This document shows positions 16,722 to 25,294 of a DNA stretch of 64,000 bases, piece after piece. Positions within the stretch are counted from its first letter, which is position 1. Every line of letters starts with the position of its first letter. Both the position numbers and the translations under genes were made by a program. The DNA is from Streptosporangium roseum DSM 43021 (lineage in GTDB: Bacteria; Actinomycetota; Actinomycetes; Streptosporangiales; Streptosporangiaceae). The notes below the pieces were generated by a model. The model did not search any database and was not told the DNA's origin. It worked only from the letters and a program-made list of their open reading frames with translations. Location: positions 1,550,001 through 1,614,000 of the forward strand of contig NC_013595.1 of the NCBI RefSeq assembly GCF_000024865.1. The letters run 5' to 3'.

Positions 16722-17873
16722 ATGGGTAATCCCTGCGCGGTCATCGGGGTCGGCCAGACCCATTACACGACCAAGCGGCGGGACGTCTCCATCGCCGGGC
16801 TGGTCCGCGAGGCGGCGCTGCGCGCGCTTCAGGACGCGGGCCTGACCTGGAAGGACATCGACGCCGTCGTCATCGGCAAGGCGCCCGACCTGTTCGAGGG
16901 CGTGATGATGCCGGAGGCATACCTGGCCGACGCCCTCGGCGCGGCGGGCAAGCCGATGATGCGCGTGCACACCGCCGGTTCGGTCGGCGGGTCCACGGCG
17001 CTGGTCGGGGCCTCGCTGATCCAGGGCGGCGTGCACGACCGGGTGCTGGTGGTGGCCTTCGAGAAGCAGTCGGAGTCCAACGCGACCTGGGCGCTGTCCA
17101 CGCACCCGCCGTTCAGCGCCTCGCTGGTGGTCGGCGCGGGCGGTTACTTCGCCCCCCACATCCGCGAGTACATCCGCAGGTCCGGCGCTCCCGAGCACAT
17201 CGGCCACCTGGTGGCGGTCAAGGACCGGCGCAACGCCCTGAAGAACCCCTACGCCCACCTGAGGATCCCCGGGATCGACCTGAAGATGGTCGAGTCGACC
17301 CCGATGCTCTGGGAGCCGATCCGCTACCTGGACACCTGCCCGTCCTCCGACGGCGCGTGCGCGATGGTCCTGTCCGCCAGGGACAAGATCACCGACAGCA
17401 CCCCCGCCTGGGTCCTGGGTACGGCGATGCGCTCCGAGCCGATCTTCCGCGCCGGACGGGACACCGTGAACCCGCAGGGCGGCAAGGACTGCGCGGCCGA
17501 CGTGTACCGGCAGGCCGGGATCACCGACCCGCGCCGGGAGATCGACGTGGCCGAGGTGTACGTGCCCTTCTCCTGGTACGAGCCGATGTGGCTGGAGAAC
17601 CTCGGCTTCGCCGCCGAGGGGGAGGGGTGGAAGCTCACCGAGTCCGGGGCCACGGCCCTGGACGGCGACATCCCGTGGAACGCCTCCGGCGGGGTGCTGT
17701 CGAGCAACCCGATCGGCGCGTCCGGGCTGATCCGGTTCGCCGAGGCGGCGCTCCAGGTCAGGGGGATGGCGGGGGAGCACCAGGTCGACGGGGCCAGGCG
17801 GGCCCTGGGGCACGCCTACGGCGGAGGCGCCCAGTTCTTCGCGATGTGGATGGTCGGCAGCGACAGACCCTGA
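16722..17873 (+). CDS. ltp3: Thiolase-like lipid-transfer protein, Ltp3-like aldol-lyase
   Basis: 383 residues, ATG five bases after the Ltp4-like stop. The N-terminus CAVIGVGQTHYTTKR, the middle TAGSVGGSTALVGASLI, NASGGVLSSNPIGASGL and the C-terminal GHAYGGGAQFFAMW are the conserved blocks of thiolase-fold SCPx/Ltp proteins. It is about 44 residues longer than the neighbouring paralogue. Known Ltp3 proteins cleave C-24 branched sterol side-chain CoA esters by a retro-aldol reaction. Adjacent DUF35 and FadD19-like genes are the expected partners. Substrate assignment rests on family and gene order. Confidence 0.8.
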   Translation: MGNPCAVIGVGQTHYTTKRRDVSIAGLVREAALRALQDAGLTWKDIDAVVIGKAPDLFEGVMMPEAYLADALGAAGKPMMRVHTAGSVGGSTALVGASLIQGGVHDRVLVVAFEKQSESNATWALSTHPPFSASLVVGAGGYFAPHIREYIRRSGAPEHIGHLVAVKDRRNALKNPYAHLRIPGIDLKMVESTPMLWEPIRYLDTCPSSDGACAMVLSARDKITDSTPAWVLGTAMRSEPIFRAGRDTVNPQGGKDCAADVYRQAGITDPRREIDVAEVYVPFSWYEPMWLENLGFAAEGEGWKLTESGATALDGDIPWNASGGVLSSNPIGASGLIRFAEAALQVRGMAGEHQVDGARRALGHAYGGGAQFFAMWMVGSDRP

Positions 17874-17893
17874 TCTCCCCCCAGGAGGGCCCG

Positions 17894-19480
17894 ATGGAGT
17901 TCAACCACGCAGATCTGTTCGAGGGGCTCGCGGACGCGATCGGGGACCGCGCCGCCGTCGTCTGCGGCGGCGACCGGCTGACCTACGCCGAGCTGGACGC
18001 GGAGGCCAACCGGCTCGCGCACCACCTGACGGGCGCGGGCGTGCGGGCCGGGCAGCACGTCGGGATCCACCTCTACAACGGTGTCGAGTACGTCGTGGGA
18101 CTGCTGGCCACCCTCAAGATCCGGGCCGTGCCGGTCAACGTGAACTACCGCTACGTCGAGACGGAGCTGCTCTACCTCTACCGGGACTCCGACATCGTGG
18201 CACTGCTGTTCGACGTGGAGTTCGACGAGCGGGTGGCGGCCGTGGCCCCGCAGGCTCCCGAGCTCAGGCACCTGATCGCCGTGGGCGGCCCGTCCCGGGT
18301 CGAGGGGGCGGTGCCGTACCGGGAGGCGCTGGCCGGCGGGCCGGATACGCGGGGGTTCCCCGAGCGGTCGGGCGGCGACGTCTACATCATCTACACCGGC
18401 GGCACCACCGGGATGCCCAAGGGAGTGATGTGGCGGGCCGAGGACCTGTTCTTCGCCTTCGGCGGCGGCAACCCCTACGGGGACCCGCGCGCCACGCCGG
18501 AGGAGGTGATCGAGGCGGCCACGGCCTCCGGGCCGCTGACCATGATGGCGGCGGCGCCGCTGATGCACGGCGCGGCCCAGATGGCCACCTTCATCGCCTG
18601 GTGGATGGGCGGCACCATGGTCTACGTCCGCAAGTTCGACGCCGCCGAGGTGCTCCGCGCGATCGAGCGGGAGAAGGTCCTCACGGTCAACCTCACCGGC
18701 GACGCGATGGCCCGCCCGCTGGCCGACGAGATCGCCGCGGGCTCCTACGACCTGTCGTCGCTGGTCGTGATCAGCTCCACCGGCGCCATCCTGACCGGTT
18801 CCGTCCGCGACCGCCTCCAGGAGCTGCTCCCCGGCCGGATGATCATAGACAGCTTCGGCTCCAGCGAGTCCGGCTACACCGCCTCGGCGGTCCCCGGCTC
18901 CTCGCCCGAGTCGGGTCAGCGGTTCCAGTCCAACCCCGCCTCCGCCCTGGTCGTGCTGAACGAGGCCCTGGAGCCGGTCAAGCCCGGTGGGGGCGAGCTG
19001 GGCACGGTCGCCAAGAGCGGCCGGATCGCCTTCGGCTACTACAAGGACGAGGCCAAGACCGGACGGACCTTCGTGACCGACCGGGCGGGCGTGCGCTGGC
19101 TGCTCACCGGCGACATGGCCAAGGTCGAGGAGGACGGCACCATCACGATCTTCGGCCGGGGCTCGGTCTGCATCAACACCGGCGGGGAGAAGGTCTTCCC
19201 CGAGGAGGTGGAGGCGGTGCTCAAAGGGCATCCGGCGGTCTTCGACGCCGTCGTCACCGGCATCCCCGACGAGCGCTGGGGCAGCCGGGTCGCCGCCGTG
19301 GTGGAGCTCCGTCCCGACGCGGGGCCGTCGGCGGAGGAGCTCGACGCGTACTGCCGGGAGAGGCTCTCCGGCTACAAGGTGCCCCGGGTCTTCGCCTTCG
19401 TCGACGAGATGGTCCGTTCTCCGGCGGGCAAGGCCGACTACCGCTGGGCGAGGGAGACCGCCCAGGCCGCCCAGGGCTGA
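17894..19480 (+). CDS. fadD19: Steroid side-chain CoA ligase, FadD19-like
   Basis: 528 residues, ATG shortly after AGGAGG. The AMP-binding loop is YTGGTTGMPKGVMW beginning near residue 167; GGTTG with VMWR is the form I recall in FadD19. Other matches are NVNYRYVETELLYLY, FTGDAMARPL-like LTGDAMARPLADE, SSESGYTASAV, GRGSVCINTGGEKVFPEEVE and the C-terminal RSPAGKADYRWA. FadD19 activates C-24-branched steroid side-chain acids, the first step before beta-oxidation and aldol cleavage. It closes the operon that starts at 13180. Assignment as FadD19-like is strong; the exact sterols used are not known. Confidence 0.85.
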   Translation: MEFNHADLFEGLADAIGDRAAVVCGGDRLTYAELDAEANRLAHHLTGAGVRAGQHVGIHLYNGVEYVVGLLATLKIRAVPVNVNYRYVETELLYLYRDSDIVALLFDVEFDERVAAVAPQAPELRHLIAVGGPSRVEGAVPYREALAGGPDTRGFPERSGGDVYIIYTGGTTGMPKGVMWRAEDLFFAFGGGNPYGDPRATPEEVIEAATASGPLTMMAAAPLMHGAAQMATFIAWWMGGTMVYVRKFDAAEVLRAIEREKVLTVNLTGDAMARPLADEIAAGSYDLSSLVVISSTGAILTGSVRDRLQELLPGRMIIDSFGSSESGYTASAVPGSSPESGQRFQSNPASALVVLNEALEPVKPGGGELGTVAKSGRIAFGYYKDEAKTGRTFVTDRAGVRWLLTGDMAKVEEDGTITIFGRGSVCINTGGEKVFPEEVEAVLKGHPAVFDAVVTGIPDERWGSRVAAVVELRPDAGPSAEELDAYCRERLSGYKVPRVFAFVDEMVRSPAGKADYRWARETAQAAQG

Positions 19481-19644
19481 CCCCGCCCCCGAGCGGGCCG
19501 GCCCCTGGCAGCAGGGCTCGGACAGTGCTCGCCGACGCCCACCTCGCCCCGAGAGGGTTGGCCTCTGCTGGGGAAAGCGCTTACCGTTAGGGGTGGCCCC
19601 GCGTGTCCCGGCGTGGCCGCCTCCGGTGACGAAAGGCTTTTCCG

Positions 19645-21102
19645 TTGCTCCATTCATATGACCCCCGGACCGGCGAGTCCGTCGGCGACCCCGTCGCCCC
19701 CACATCGGACGGGGAGGTGGACGCCGTCGTCCTGGCCGCGCACGCCGCCGGCCCGGCATGGCGTTCCGCCGAGCGGGCCGCCGTGCTCGACGCGGTCGCC
19801 GCGGCGCTGGAGCGGAACGCCGAGGACCTGTGGCGGACGGCCGACGCCGAGACGGCGCTCGGCGAGGTACGGCTGCGCGGCGAGGTCGGCAGGGCCGCCG
19901 GGCAGTTCCGGCTCTTCGCCCGGGTGCTGCGGGACGGCAGCCACGTCGACGCGGTGATCGACCATGCGACCGCCGAGCCGCCGGCCCCCGACCTGCGCCG
20001 GATGAACCACCCGCTGCCCGGTGTCGTCGGCGTCTTCGCGGCGAGCAACTTCCCGTTCGCCTTCTCGGTGGCGGGCGGCGACACCGCCTCCGCCCTGGCC
20101 GCGGGGTGCCCGGTGGTGGTGAAGGCCCACGACGGGCACCCCCGCACGTCGGAGCTGTCCCAGAAGGTCATTCGGAGCGCCCTGCCCGACCCCGCGCTCC
20201 TCGGCCTGGTCCGGGGGATCGACGCGGGCAGGCGGCTGGCCGGGCATCCGGCCGTGGCGGCCGTCGGGTTCACCGGGTCGATCCCCGGCGGCAAGGCCAT
20301 CCAGGCCCTGATCGGCGAGCGTCCCGACCCCATCCCGTTCTACGGCGAGCTGGGCAGCGTCAACCCCGTGGTCGTGCTGCCCTCGGCCCGTCGCGAGGGA
20401 CTCGCCCAGGGATTCGCCGCCTCGCTGACCCTCGGCACCGGCCAGTTCTGCACCAACCCCGGGCTGCTGTTCGTGCCCGACGACGCCGGGCTGCTGGCCT
20501 CCCTCGCCGAGGCGGTCGCCGCGACCACGGGCGGCGCGATGCTGACCGAGCGGATCCGGGACGGATTCCTGCACGGGGTGGCCCGGCTCGGCAAGCTCAC
20601 CCCGCTGGCCGAGGGGCAGGCCGGCGAGGGCGCGTTCGGGGTGACGCCCCAGGTGTTCACCACCGACCTCGCGACGTTCGCCGACGATCTTCCCGCCCTC
20701 GCCGAGGAGTGCTTCGGCCCGGCCGCGGTCGTGGTGACCTACGCCGACCCGGCGGAGCTGCCCGCCGTACTGGACCGCCTGGAGGGCTCGCTCACCGCGA
20801 CGGTCCACGCCACGGACCCGCAGGAGGCGCGGGAGGTCGCCGACGTGCTGCTCAGGAAGGCGGGGCGGCTGATCTGGAACGGCTGGCCGACCGGGGTCGC
20901 CGTCCGCTGGGCGATGCACCACGGCGGCCCCTGGCCCGCCAGTACGGCAGCCGCCCACACCTCGGTCGGCGCCGCCGCGATCCGCCGCTGGCTGGTCCCC
21001 ACCGCCTACCAGGACTGGCCCGCCGAGCTGCTCCCGCCCGAACTGCGCGAGGACAACCCGCTGGGCATCCCGCGCCGCGTCGACGGCGTCCTGGACCGGT
21101 AG
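19645..21102 (+). CDS. Alpha-ketoglutaric semialdehyde (2,5-dioxovalerate) dehydrogenase
   Basis: 485 residues, started by TTG with GAAAGG upstream; no better start exists before the YDPRTGE block usual near the N-terminus. The aldehyde-dehydrogenase catalytic set is present: Asn135 in AASNFPF, Glu235 in YGELGSVNPV and Cys269 in GQFCTNPG. The blocks FSVAGGDTASALAAGCPVVV and ELGSVNPV mark the KGSADH group that oxidises 2,5-dioxopentanoate to 2-oxoglutarate with NAD(P). It sits 164 bases after the FadD19-like gene but fits better with the hexarate pathway whose KdgD is at 32685. Whether it serves that distant locus is inferred. Confidence 0.82.
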   Translation: MLHSYDPRTGESVGDPVAPTSDGEVDAVVLAAHAAGPAWRSAERAAVLDAVAAALERNAEDLWRTADAETALGEVRLRGEVGRAAGQFRLFARVLRDGSHVDAVIDHATAEPPAPDLRRMNHPLPGVVGVFAASNFPFAFSVAGGDTASALAAGCPVVVKAHDGHPRTSELSQKVIRSALPDPALLGLVRGIDAGRRLAGHPAVAAVGFTGSIPGGKAIQALIGERPDPIPFYGELGSVNPVVVLPSARREGLAQGFAASLTLGTGQFCTNPGLLFVPDDAGLLASLAEAVAATTGGAMLTERIRDGFLHGVARLGKLTPLAEGQAGEGAFGVTPQVFTTDLATFADDLPALAEECFGPAAVVVTYADPAELPAVLDRLEGSLTATVHATDPQEAREVADVLLRKAGRLIWNGWPTGVAVRWAMHHGGPWPASTAAAHTSVGAAAIRRWLVPTAYQDWPAELLPPELREDNPLGIPRRVDGVLDR

Positions 21103-21215
21103 TCCCGCGACGGCGGCGTCCCGGACCGAGAGCCACGCGGTGACGTGTCCTGGCTTGAGCCCTCTTGACCCGGGCGGGGATCCGCGCTTCCGATGAGGAA
21201 CAGAGCGCCGGAGGG

Positions 21216-22835
21216 TCAGAGGGAGAGGTCGGCGTCGATCTGGGCGGCGGACACCTCCTCGCCCGCGCGCCCGCGGTACTGCCAGGCGCGGGCGAACGGC
21301 AGCGCGTAGATCGCGGTGTACGCCAGCGGCGCCGGGTAGGCGGTCAGGCTGTTCGTCTCACCGTTCCTGTCCTTGATCACGTAGCGCTGGATGGCGAGCT
21401 TCTGCCGCCCGTCCGGGTACGGCACGCCTCGTTTGTCGGTGCGGTACCCCCAGAAGCCGAACGCGTTGACCAGGTTCGTCATCGAGAGCTGTTTGGTCTG
21501 CTGCCTGAAGCTGGCCGCGTAGTCCCGCCTGGTCAGCCTGGCCCCCATCGCCGCCCCGGCGTCGGCCCTGACGATCTGGTCGTAGTAGCGAGAGCCGAAG
21601 GTGAACTCCAGGTTCCTGTGACCCCACGGGGTGCCGCGCAGCCAGGTGAACGCCCGGTTCCTGCCGTGCGCCAGCGCCGCCAGCGCCCGCCGCATCAGCG
21701 CGGACAGCCGCCGCATGAACGACACCGCCTGGTCGAGCACCGCGCGGACCCGGCCCGCCGACGCGGCCGAGGCCACGCTGATCCCCTCGGCCGCGGCCAC
21801 GACCGACTGCCCGGCCGTCGCGGGGGCCAGCATGGAGGCACTGAACCACGTCCTGATCGCCCAGACGATCAGGTCGCCGATGATGCCCCTGACGATCCCC
21901 TCGACCGCGCCGATGATCGCGGTCGCCAGTTGCAGCATCGCGGCGACCCGGTTGGCCATGTCGCCGGTCTCGGCGATGCCCCGGCCGAAGACCGCCAGCC
22001 GCTCCCGCGCCACCTCGCTCGCCTCGCCCTGCCAGTCGCCGTCCCTGTAGGCCGACGCCAGCGCCTGCTCCAGGTCCTCCGCCAGGCCGCGCACGCTGGT
22101 CGCCATGCTGTCGTAGTTGTAGGCGGCCTGCCCGGTCGCGATCGGGTCGCCGGTCACCCAGTCGGCCGCCCACTTCACCCAGTAGAGGGCGTTGATCAGG
22201 AACCGGCAGCCGGTGGACACCAGATAGCCGAGCGGGTCGGATCTCATCAGCGTCGGGGCGCTGCGGACGCTGAAGTAGGTGGCGATCACGTCCTGGGTGA
22301 ACACCGCCAGGTCCGAGCCGATGTTGAACTTGTCGTCGCTGGCGATGTCGCCGTACAGGCGCAGGCCGTCCATGACGGTGGTGCCGAACAGGCCGAACGG
22401 GTAGGGCGCGAAGGTGATCAGGCCGTTGAGTATCCGGTGGTCGCGATAGAAGCGCGAGGCCGGGTTCAGCTCCCTGATGGGCTCCGGCTTGATCTCCTTG
22501 CGCGCGGCCGCCGCGGCCAGCATCTCCAGGAGCGTCTCGTCAACCGGATTGGCGGCGGCGTAGGTGACGCCGGTCTTCGCCAGACGCTCGCCCGCGCCCT
22601 CGAACCCCGCGCGCATGGCGCGCAGATGGCCGGAGAACTCCTCCATCAGCGAGGTGCACGAACCGCGTAGATGGATCTCGCCGAGCAGCCCCCACGGATG
22701 GAAACCGGAGAGCTGCCGGGTGGCCTCGCCGGCGAGTTTCCCGACCTCGTCCACCCGGCCGATCAGGGCGTCCACTCCGTTCGACGCCCGCGTCAGGTTG
22801 GTCGGTGTGACCGCGAACCCCTGGCTCGCGGTCAC
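21216..22835 (-). CDS. Large WXG-containing protein, type VII secretion-like (possible polymorphic toxin)
   Basis: 539 residues; GTG overlaps the stop of the YbaB-like gene (GTGA). The first 100 residues are helical and ESX-like (GFAVTPTNL with heptads). A second helical unit near residues 245-310 contains DWQGEA, a WxG turn at Trp268, followed by hydrophobic helices around 300-340. The C-terminal 130 residues, with FTFGSRYYDQIVRADAGA and NAFGFWGYRTDKRG, form a soluble domain I do not recognise. This layout resembles type VII substrates with a variable tip. No immunity-like gene follows, so toxin activity is speculative; a structural or secreted role is possible. Confidence 0.65.
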   Translation of the reverse strand: MTASQGFAVTPTNLTRASNGVDALIGRVDEVGKLAGEATRQLSGFHPWGLLGEIHLRGSCTSLMEEFSGHLRAMRAGFEGAGERLAKTGVTYAAANPVDETLLEMLAAAAARKEIKPEPIRELNPASRFYRDHRILNGLITFAPYPFGLFGTTVMDGLRLYGDIASDDKFNIGSDLAVFTQDVIATYFSVRSAPTLMRSDPLGYLVSTGCRFLINALYWVKWAADWVTGDPIATGQAAYNYDSMATSVRGLAEDLEQALASAYRDGDWQGEASEVARERLAVFGRGIAETGDMANRVAAMLQLATAIIGAVEGIVRGIIGDLIVWAIRTWFSASMLAPATAGQSVVAAAEGISVASAASAGRVRAVLDQAVSFMRRLSALMRRALAALAHGRNRAFTWLRGTPWGHRNLEFTFGSRYYDQIVRADAGAAMGARLTRRDYAASFRQQTKQLSMTNLVNAFGFWGYRTDKRGVPYPDGRQKLAIQRYVIKDRNGETNSLTAYPAPLAYTAIYALPFARAWQYRGRAGEEVSAAQIDADLSL

Positions 22836-23155
22836 CGCGTGTAACCCTCGGACGCCTCGCCGGTCAGCACGGCGGTGATCTCTCTCGCCCGGCCCGCCAC
22901 CTGGTCGACGGCGGTGTTGGCGGCCTCCTTGATCGCCTCGGCGAGCTCCGCCGACGGCAGCCGCATCACGCGGGGGTCGAGCTTGAGGTCGCGGATCCGG
23001 CAGTCGGCCCCGACCCGTACGGTCACCAGCCCCCTGGCCGCCTCGGCCTGACCCTCGACCTTGGCCAGGTCGAGCCGTACGGACCGCAGCTCCTCGTTGA
23101 CCCTGGTCAGCTGGACCTCGATGTCGAGATCGTCGTTCCACCGGGATTGTTCCAC
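22832..23155 (-). CDS. YbaB/EbfC-like small protein, ESX-associated
   Basis: 107 residues from the GTG at 23155, which follows GAGGAGAG; a longer frame upstream lacks a ribosome site. The protein has an N-terminal coiled-coil helix, then GLVTVRVGADCRIRDLKLDP and a C-terminal helix, the plan of YbaB/EbfC proteins, DNA-binding dimers shaped like tweezers. In actinomycetes such genes often precede ESX/WXG100-type genes, as here with a GTGA overlap. It may bind DNA or act as a small partner of the 539-residue protein. The iron box lies about 107 bases upstream of its start. Confidence 0.72.
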   Translation of the reverse strand: MEQSRWNDDLDIEVQLTRVNEELRSVRLDLAKVEGQAEAARGLVTVRVGADCRIRDLKLDPRVMRLPSAELAEAIKEAANTAVDQVAGRAREITAVLTGEASEGYTR

Positions 23156-23261
23156 GTGCTCTCCTCTCAGAGCCCGATGGCCGCTTCCGGGCGCATCAGG
23201 TGGCGGGCGGCTTCGGTTGCCGGGGGTCGCCAAGTCGCGTCTGACCGTCCGCCCTACTCAG

Positions 23262-23280
23262 CAAGGTAAGGCTAGCCTAA
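23262..23280 (-). promoter_or_regulatory. IdeR/DtxR-type iron box upstream of the YbaB-WXG pair
   Basis: The 19 bases CAAGGTAAGGCTAGCCTAA agree with the IdeR/DtxR consensus TTAGGTTAGGCTAACCTAA at 15 positions, with the core AGGCTA-CCTAA intact. On the minus strand it precedes the YbaB-like gene; no other gene starts nearby. Iron control of the pair is inferred. Confidence 0.6.
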
Positions 23281-23421
23281 GTATGTGATCTTCCGGAAAT
23301 GCCCAGGCCCAGCCGGGAGGCAGGGGGGCGGCCAATAGTCGATCATGTCCGTGAGTTCGGAAGTGATCTTGGTGTCTCCGGCGCCGAGGAGTGCTTCGGC
23401 GCCGGAGACGCCGCTGGAACG

Positions 23422-24381
23422 CTAAAGGGCGGCGAGGGCCTCGCGGGCCTCGGCGGCCACCGCGCGGCGGGCGCCGTCCTCGCCCAGCGTGAGGACGTGC
23501 CGCAGTGCCAGGCCGTAGGCCCGGCCGAACGCCTCCTCGGCCGTCGCCTCGATGTCCGGCGCCACGCCGACGCCCTCCCAGTTGTCGCCCCTGACCGGGT
23601 TGACGGCGCGGCCCGAGGGGACGGCCGACTTCAGGTGCGGGCCGACGTAGTAGCGGCCTCCGGGATTGGCGCCGCCTCTGGTGCGCTCGCCGACGATCGT
23701 GGCGCGGTCGCGGGTCTGCAGGTCGTAGGCGAGTTCCTCGGCTCCGGAGAACGTCAGCGAACTGGTCAGGACGTAGATCGGCTTGCTGGGGCCGAAGCGC
23801 GGGCCGGGGACGTAGGGCAGGGTCCAGGCCTGGTTGGTGTGGCCGGTCTCGCGCCAGTAGATGGAGTTGAGGTGGGTGGGCTCGTCGAAACCGAAGAAGT
23901 AGCTGCAGATCAGCGCCACCATGCCGGGCGAGCCGCCCCGGTTGCGGCGCACGTCGAACACGAGCGCGTCGGTGTCGGCGACCAGCGTCATCGCCGCCAC
24001 CGCCCGGTCACCGGCCATTTCGGGCCAGCAGAACATCGTCGTGTCGATGTATCCGATGTTCCCGGGCAGGCGTTCCACGCGGGCGAAGCCGTAACCGGAC
24101 AGCGAGATCTCCGCCGCGTAGAGGGCGGCGTCCAACGGGTCGTCGACCGGCACCTCGTCGACGCTGTGGATCAGCCGCAGATGCTTGTCGCCGTTGACCG
24201 ACTGGAGATCCTCGGTCACCGCCGCGGCGAACGCCTTGTCTCCCGAGATCCCGCTGTAGGCGCCCGCGGCCAGCCGCTTCCGCAGGATCTCCGCGACCTC
24301 CACCCCGACCTCGGGGAAAACGTAGTGCTCGGTCAGTTGCGCGCAGAGCGTCTCGACCTGTGGTGTCCAGTCCATGGCCAT
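23422..24381 (-). CDS. S41 family peptidase (C-terminal processing peptidase-like)
   Basis: 319 residues. Two in-frame ATGs lie six bases apart (24381 and 24375) and the ribosome site is weak, so either may start it. The N-terminal helical module (about 1-60) is the S41 N-domain; the catalytic domain has DALVFDVRRNRGGSPGMVAL and TSSLTFSGAEELAYDL, whose serine (about residue 212) is the nucleophile. GERTRGGAN completes the fold. No PDZ domain and no signal peptide are evident, so it is probably cytoplasmic, resembling interphotoreceptor-retinoid-binding-protein-like S41 enzymes. The substrate is unknown. Confidence 0.85.
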   Translation of the reverse strand: MAMDWTPQVETLCAQLTEHYVFPEVGVEVAEILRKRLAAGAYSGISGDKAFAAAVTEDLQSVNGDKHLRLIHSVDEVPVDDPLDAALYAAEISLSGYGFARVERLPGNIGYIDTTMFCWPEMAGDRAVAAMTLVADTDALVFDVRRNRGGSPGMVALICSYFFGFDEPTHLNSIYWRETGHTNQAWTLPYVPGPRFGPSKPIYVLTSSLTFSGAEELAYDLQTRDRATIVGERTRGGANPGGRYYVGPHLKSAVPSGRAVNPVRGDNWEGVGVAPDIEATAEEAFGRAYGLALRHVLTLGEDGARRAVAAEAREALAAL

Positions 24382-24589
24382 GGACTCTAGTGGTCCGGTG
24401 ATATTTCCTGATTTTCCCGGCTGAGGTGGCACGGGCGGGCCGGTCCCTTGCCTCCGGCCCCGCTCCGGCCGGGGTGCACCCGTCCCGCGTGGCCGGTCGA
24501 CGGAGGCGCCCGCCTCTCCCCGGCCGGCAGCCCCGGCGCTCCCGTCGGCGCTCCCGCTTAGGCCCACGGCCACCGGGTAACAGCAGCAC

Positions 24590-24982
24590 ATGCTTGATCT
24601 TCTGCCCGAGGAGACGCTCCGGGAGGTCGTCGACCTGCTCGTCCGCCTCGTGGAGGCGGCCGGCGCGACCGTCATCTTCGTCGGCGCGGTCGCGGCCTTC
24701 GTGCGCTTCCTCCTGGTCGCCGCGCGCCGGAGCGGGGCCGACGGGTTCATCGCCGTACGGCTGTTCCTGGGGCGGTTCCTCGCGCTGGGGCTGGAGTTCC
24801 AGCTTGCGAGTGACGTGCTGCGCACGGCCATCTCGCCGAGCTTCACGCAGATCGGGCAACTCGCGGCGATCGCCGCCATCAGGACCGCCCTGAACTTCTT
24901 CCTGAGCAGGGAGATCGAGCGGGAGGGGCGTACGGCGGCCGAGGCCGCTCCGCGTCCCGTGCCCGGTGCCGGCGGTGGATGA
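24590..24982 (+). CDS. DUF1622 membrane protein
   Basis: 130 residues. Two to three hydrophobic stretches (about residues 25-48, 58-75 and 88-105) and the block GRFLALGLEFQLASDVL are typical of DUF1622, small integral membrane proteins of unknown role. The C-terminus is a charged, proline-rich tail. Its stop overlaps the next small membrane gene, so the two are co-expressed. It is read divergently from the S41 peptidase over a 208-base gap with no clear operator. Confidence 0.8.
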   Translation: MLDLLPEETLREVVDLLVRLVEAAGATVIFVGAVAAFVRFLLVAARRSGADGFIAVRLFLGRFLALGLEFQLASDVLRTAISPSFTQIGQLAAIAAIRTALNFFLSREIEREGRTAAEAAPRPVPGAGGG

Positions 24983-25247
24983 GGTCATCCGGGCGGCCGC
25001 CGCCCTGGCCGTCGTCATGGGACTGGTCGCGGCGCTCGCCGCCCTGCTGCGCGGCGGCGGCCCCGGGGGCGCGATGGCGGTGTTGCTGGACTTCCTCGTC
25101 GCGGCGGGGCTCCTCCGCCTCTCCCTCGCGCAGACGTGGACGGCGATCGCCGTGGCGACGCTCACCATAGTGATCCGCAAGGTCGTCGTCGCCGGATTCT
25201 CCCTCCGGACGCGGCCGGCGGCACCCCTCCCCGCCGGCTCCGACTAG
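24975..25247 (+). CDS. Small membrane protein, partner of DUF1622 gene
   Basis: About 90 residues; GTG at 24975 (another at 24966) inside the end of the DUF1622 gene. Two or three short helices are visible: AAALAVVMGLVAALAALL near the N-terminus, AVLLDFLVAAGLLRLSL, and AIAVATLTIVIRKVVVAGF at the end. No enzyme motif is present. Overlap with the upstream gene suggests a two-component membrane complex. I do not recognise a named family. Confidence 0.65.
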   Translation: MDEVIRAAAALAVVMGLVAALAALLRGGGPGGAMAVLLDFLVAAGLLRLSLAQTWTAIAVATLTIVIRKVVVAGFSLRTRPAAPLPAGSD

Positions 25248-25259
25248 GACAAACGCGTA

Positions 25260-25271
25260 AGACGATCGTCT
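25260..25271. promoter_or_regulatory. Perfect 12-bp palindrome before the TetR gene
   Basis: AGACGATCGTCT is a perfect palindrome ending 23 bases before the TetR start. The size and placement fit an autoregulatory TetR operator, but only one site is seen. Confidence 0.45.
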
Positions 25272-25294
25272 CGGGCTCGGCTAGGCTCGCGGAC

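Noticed and set aside
19575..19582. AAGCGCTT before the semialdehyde dehydrogenase considered as a third KstR2 site
   Set aside because: The flanking CAAG/CTTG bases are lost, so it does not meet the consensus.
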